Below are positions 60,585 through 64,000 of a DNA stretch of 64,000 nt, in pieces. Origin of the DNA: Capsulimonas corticalis (GTDB taxonomy: Bacteria; Armatimonadota; Armatimonadia; Armatimonadales; Capsulimonadaceae). The notes beneath the pieces are model-generated. The model did not search any database, had not been told where the DNA came from, and saw nothing but the letters and a program-made list of their open reading frames with translations. Where the stretch lies: contig NZ_AP025739.1 in NCBI RefSeq assembly GCF_003574315.2, positions 6,882,001-6,946,000 on the forward strand, given 5' to 3'. The position numbers were made by a program, and so were the translations under genes. The stretch's first letter is position 1, and every line of letters starts with the position of its first letter.

Positions 60585-63028
60585 AGGTTTGCCTTCTCGA
60601 CACAAACACTCTCACCATCAGATCGCGCATAGAACTCATTCTTCGGCAGGAGCAGATTTCCTCGCTGCGGATCGGACACCAGGAGATAATCTCCCCACTC
60701 GCCCACCACGACGATCCAATGTTCCGTAGGACGGGTCAAGGTGACAATGGCTGGTATCCCAGTTGTAGCGATATCGTCCAAAAGTTCATCCGAAGTCGCG
60801 ACAGTGTCGACCGTTTGCACTCCATGCGCTTTGAATGCCCGAATCAATTCGTCACTCCTAGTGCAGCGAGCACCTCCTGTGTCCAACAGATGCATAAGTT
60901 GAAGTTCACTGGTCGGTTTCTTGAGATAATCGGACAGGATCGCCGCAACACAAGCCTCTCCGCACGAGTGGCCCGTTGTTTGCCGAACGAACGTCCCACT
61001 TAGCCATGTGGCAATACGGGCAGGTAAGTGTTTAGTCTGATGTATCTCCGCCATCGTTTCTTCGACGGATTTGGCAGGAGGATCTTGCACAGGACGTGGA
61101 GTTGTTGAGCGTGGCCCCTTCACTTCGGTGTGAAAGTGTGTCTGATGGCGCTTAGGGTCGTCATTCCAATCCACCACGGCGTCGAAGTGGCGATTGAGCA
61201 TCGCCTCCAACGGCGCGAGACGCGCCATCACCTTCGGATTGTTATGATCCTTGACACTCACTCGCGAGCCATCCGCGAATCGAAAGCCAGAGATATCAAT
61301 GGCTTGTCCATATGCGTGCGACGAAATGACTTTCTCCTCCTGGCGCGTGCTTCGGTCGTTATATACACCCAGGTGGTCGATCCCCACCACATGCAAATGC
61401 TGATGCGCCTCAACTAGAAATCCCGCGAGGCGAACCTTTAAAGAAAGCGACGCATTATCGATGGGCAGCGGCTCATATGGATTCTCAAAAAAATAGAACT
61501 TCACGCCATGCCAATCGGCTGGTATTTCGCATGTCGCTCCTCGATCCCAGGCGTCCTTATTAGGATAGACCAGCATGTTGAGCGGATACCCCGAAGCCAG
61601 ATCGCATTGTTCTTGAGAATATCGATTGGGGAAGAAGTATCGAATACGACTGAAAGCTGTGTGCTGGCCTACTATTAGCCTCTGGGGATCGACCTGCTTT
61701 TGCATGGGGTCGGACACAATCCCGACAAGAATTGCGCTTTCCGCTAGGGTCAGTTTATCTGGCGTTTTATGGAAATAATATTGCGCTGCGGCTTTAAGCC
61801 CCCGCTGCCCCATTCCATAGTCAATCGTGTTCAAATATAGCTCAAGAATACGCGACTTGGGCAGCATGCGCTCCAGCTCCAAGGTGTAGGCCGCCTCCTC
61901 AATCTTGCGCCATATAGTTCGATCACTCGTAAGGAACAGATTCTTGGCAAGCTGCTGGGTGATTGTGCTGCCCCCCTCTTTGACCTGTCCTTCACTTAGA
62001 TCAACACGTAGGGCATGGTGCATGGCGATCCAATCGAAGCCATGGTGTCTGTAGAAGGCATGGTCTTCCATGGCAATGGTGGCATCCTGCATTGATGGTG
62101 AGATATTTTCTAAATAGACGAAATCTGCCTTTGTAGCTGAATAATGGCTGTATGGCAATACTCTCCATTCAAGTAAGTGGTCAAAAGAGATAAGTACGCC
62201 AGTCAGAATGAGAAGGACAGTCATAAAAAAAAATGGATGTCGTCTCTTGCGTGTTCTAGATAATATCTTATTAGGCGGTAAATCTGAGCCACTTAAAATA
62301 GCTATTGATAGGAAAAACAGACATAAGCCAAAGGGTTCTTGCAGACTTATCCTTGCTCGCACGCCACATAAAAATATTGATAGCAGTATGCAAGCAGGAA
62401 CAAAAAACAGAGCACAACTTATATATATAAACTCCAAATCACTTTTACGGCTCAGATTAGTGAATAATGCACTCCAGCCAAGAAACAATGAAGCGATAAG
62501 CGAGGTAAGAAGAACAGGCAAAATACTCCATCCTAGTTCTTCACATAGAAATTGGGCAGGTGATATGCCAGAGGCGATGCCTTTCGCTCTGATTCCCTCC
62601 CCCAGCCAAATAGAATTAGCAAGAGACGAAGATACAGGAGTTGGATACAGGATAAAAATACGTATAGCACAAAGTGATAAAAGAATTATGAATCCAGCAG
62701 CTATTAAGAGAATCAAATTGAAAATGAAAGAGCTTATTTCCTTTCGTTCGAGATTGCGCTTTCCTTGAATGCGGTAAAATTTCGAAAAATATCGATATAA
62801 CATCCATGGCGCGAACACGGCAAACAAGGTCTGGAGGAAAGCGATATAGGGATATGGGCTTGCGCTAGAAAAAAGAGCGTCTTTTATGACCAATATAAGG
62901 CAAACTGCAAATCCTATTTCAAAAGTAGCACTAATTGCCCCTTTCCAGTTCAGGCACAGCCCTAATCTATTTACTATACCATGGAGGCAATCAGCCTTTT
63001 GTTCTAATGCTTCTTGTGAACGTGGCAC
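60581..63028 (-). CDS. Membrane - GT51 - M15/extensin-like - C39 peptidase fusion
   Basis: 815 residues from a GTG at 63028. Order: about seven membrane spans (32-282); GT51 peptidoglycan glycosyltransferase (about 300-470) with Glu321 in MEDHAFYRHHGFDW, GGSTITQQ at 352-359 and second Glu378; an M15/extensin-like Zn peptidase (about 520-640) with His571, Asp578 and the HFH pair at 631/633; and a C39-type cysteine peptidase (about 675-810) with Gln683, Cys689, His770 and Asp786. All three catalytic sets look intact. It could extend glycan strands, trim stem peptides and cut a target protein at the inner membrane. First gene of the operon. Confidence 0.88.
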   Translation of the reverse strand: MPRSQEALEQKADCLHGIVNRLGLCLNWKGAISATFEIGFAVCLILVIKDALFSSASPYPYIAFLQTLFAVFAPWMLYRYFSKFYRIQGKRNLERKEISSFIFNLILLIAAGFIILLSLCAIRIFILYPTPVSSSLANSIWLGEGIRAKGIASGISPAQFLCEELGWSILPVLLTSLIASLFLGWSALFTNLSRKSDLEFIYISCALFFVPACILLSIFLCGVRARISLQEPFGLCLFFLSIAILSGSDLPPNKILSRTRKRRHPFFFMTVLLILTGVLISFDHLLEWRVLPYSHYSATKADFVYLENISPSMQDATIAMEDHAFYRHHGFDWIAMHHALRVDLSEGQVKEGGSTITQQLAKNLFLTSDRTIWRKIEEAAYTLELERMLPKSRILELYLNTIDYGMGQRGLKAAAQYYFHKTPDKLTLAESAILVGIVSDPMQKQVDPQRLIVGQHTAFSRIRYFFPNRYSQEQCDLASGYPLNMLVYPNKDAWDRGATCEIPADWHGVKFYFFENPYEPLPIDNASLSLKVRLAGFLVEAHQHLHVVGIDHLGVYNDRSTRQEEKVISSHAYGQAIDISGFRFADGSRVSVKDHNNPKVMARLAPLEAMLNRHFDAVVDWNDDPKRHQTHFHTEVKGPRSTTPRPVQDPPAKSVEETMAEIHQTKHLPARIATWLSGTFVRQTTGHSCGEACVAAILSDYLKKPTSELQLMHLLDTGGARCTRSDELIRAFKAHGVQTVDTVATSDELLDDIATTGIPAIVTLTRPTEHWIVVVGEWGDYLLVSDPQRGNLLLPKNEFYARSDGESVCVEKANL

Positions 63029-63532
63029 AGGTATTGTTCCCTATTGAATCAAAGCTTATTCTCCAACCCATCGATCGTAGAGAGACCTCTCCTATATCCG
63101 ATGCAATGGGATAAAGCTTAGTCTGAGATATTTTGACTTGTTTTCCTCACATCATCGACATGAATGAAGTATTCCGTAACAATATTGGGAATGGTTGTGG
63201 CGAAAATTAGTGCGAGATTAGCGTAATTCCCTCAACGCAATTTTTGTCACGACAGTTTGCAAAAAACAATATATACGGATAGATTTTAAGTACATACTCT
63301 TAAATTTAGTTTATTTGGAGACAATCTCCACCCTCATTTTCGTAAATTCTTCTTATCTTTTACTTGCATCGGACGAAAAGCCCCGAGATGCATAGAATCC
63401 CTGCATTTAACGGTCTTGATGAGGTGAATTAAAGTTAAATCAATGTTTTATCCATTAGTTCCTAAGACCTCATGCACAATATAGAACTGATGCGGAGGCA
63501 TCGACAATACGAAACGCGACAATAAAAATCGC
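63029..63532. other. AT-rich intergenic region, 504 bases
   Basis: No gene in either strand. It lies upstream of the six-gene operon (minus strand) and downstream of the gene at 63533, so it should hold the operon promoter. TTGCGT at about 63242-63237 with TAATCT 19 bases further on the minus strand is a weak candidate. Base composition is far more AT-rich than the first 36 kb. Confidence 0.5.
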
Positions 63533-64000
63533 CTAGCGCCGCCTTCTCCATAATAAAATAGCGACAAACGCGATCATTACCCCACATACCACATATACAC
63601 CTACTGCACTGCGTCGAGGTTTAGTTGTAAGTTTATCGTCCTTTATTGGACGAATACTAAAGACTTTTTGATCACTAGGAATCCCATGATTTGCTGCATA
63701 TGATACAGGAATATTCTTATCAAACCGATAATCATCTAAGTGCGTACCGATTGGTAGACCGTTAGAAATCAGGTCAGTTTTCGCCAAAGCATTAAATTTG
63801 GCGCTTATTAGATTATACTCTTCATCTTGAAGAACTGCTCCCGATTCAGTCATTTGCAAAATTTGTACATGTGATGGAAACCAAATCGAATCATTATATA
63901 ATTTATATCCATCTGCAGTATATTTATTTCTTGTTTTTCCATTGGTTCCATCAACGATCTCTATCATTATTGGTCGAGAATATTTATCGGAAACATGGCA
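63533..64000 (-). CDS. C-terminal part of a surface protein with tail anchor (start outside window)
   Basis: The frame is open to the window edge (codons ahead of the ATG at 63967 read CHVSDKYSRPI). Visible: a beta-rich domain (YNDSIWFPSHVQILQMTESG), then a membrane helix at the very end (GVYVVCGVMIAFVAILLW) and RRRR. That is an extracytoplasmic domain with a C-terminal anchor. The part with KLYNDSIWFPSHVQ resembles LolA-type outer-membrane-lipoprotein-sorting proteins, uncertain. AT-rich like the rest of this end of the window. Confidence 0.6.
   Translation of the reverse strand, partial: CHVSDKYSRPIMIEIVDGTNGKTRNKYTADGYKLYNDSIWFPSHVQILQMTESGAVLQDEEYNLISAKFNALAKTDLISNGLPIGTHLDDYRFDKNIPVSYAANHGIPSDQKVFSIRPIKDDKLTTKPRRSAVGVYVVCGVMIAFVAILLWRRRR

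Noticed and set aside
62208-62768. 186-codon plus-strand frame
   Set aside because: It is the antisense of the membrane part of the GT51 fusion gene; hydrophobic, AT-rich coding often leaves the opposite strand open.

Overview
The window looks like a chromosome segment of a GC-rich bacterium with an envelope. It combines H-X9-DG (DUF1559-like) prepilin proteins, a kdp operon with a divided KdpD, many PAS/GAF/SpoIIE-type regulators and dispersed palindromic repeats. This fits Armatimonadota (Capsulimonas-like) best, but no rRNA or other phylogenetic marker is present, so the assignment is an inference.

Bases 1-36,060 are GC-rich, densely coded core-type sequence. In order: a J-domain-like protein and a two-span membrane protein; a potassium channel with an RCK domain next to a GH65-type glycosidase; a Gfo/Idh/MocA oxidoreductase followed by a GH16 glucanase; a DsbA-like oxidoreductase; metF, gmhA, glcF and glcE; a GMC oxidoreductase with its gluconate-dehydrogenase-subunit-3 partner; a WGR/DNA-ligase-like fusion; a signalling block (SpoIIE-type phosphatase, HATPase membrane protein, PP2C-like protein, GGDEF/HD-GYP protein); and the kdp potassium-uptake locus. 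In the kdp locus the histidine kinase and KdpE lie upstream. Two tiny membrane ORFs, an MpsC/DUF2294-like protein, KdpF, KdpA, KdpB and KdpC follow, and the stand-alone KdpD sensory domain comes last. Next come an Rrf2 regulator with a nearly duplicated operator, a carboxymuconolactone decarboxylase-type protein, a PEP-mutase-like protein and a HAD phosphatase. Three copies of a ~150-bp palindromic repeat, a different ~145-bp inverted repeat and a ~247-bp MITE-like element sit between these genes.

At 36,065-36,119 there is only the 3' part of a tRNA-Val(CAC) gene. To its right lie a tyrosine-recombinase C-terminal remnant and about 28 kb of lower-GC, hypothetical-rich DNA. I read this as the right attachment site of an integrated element whose other end is outside the window. 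The element holds an IS3-family insertion, a winged-helix replication-type protein with a possible antisense RNA over its start, a PD-(D/E)XK-like nuclease protein, two XRE regulators, an AEP-primase-like protein behind a hairpin-rich leader, an orphan C5 DNA methyltransferase, and five copies of the palindrome AGTGGAATATTCCACT.

The most striking part is a tightly packed minus-strand operon from 63,028 down to 53,734. Its first gene fuses about seven membrane spans, an intact GT51 peptidoglycan glycosyltransferase, an M15/extensin-like Zn peptidase and an intact C39 cysteine peptidase. Then come a DUF1573 protein, a 1,329-residue multi-span protein with a degenerate GT51 region and HAF-type repeats, a prepilin-like protein lacking Glu5, a membrane-anchored discoidin-like protein and a canonical prepilin-like protein. 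I propose this as a candidate undescribed envelope-assembly or secretion system.
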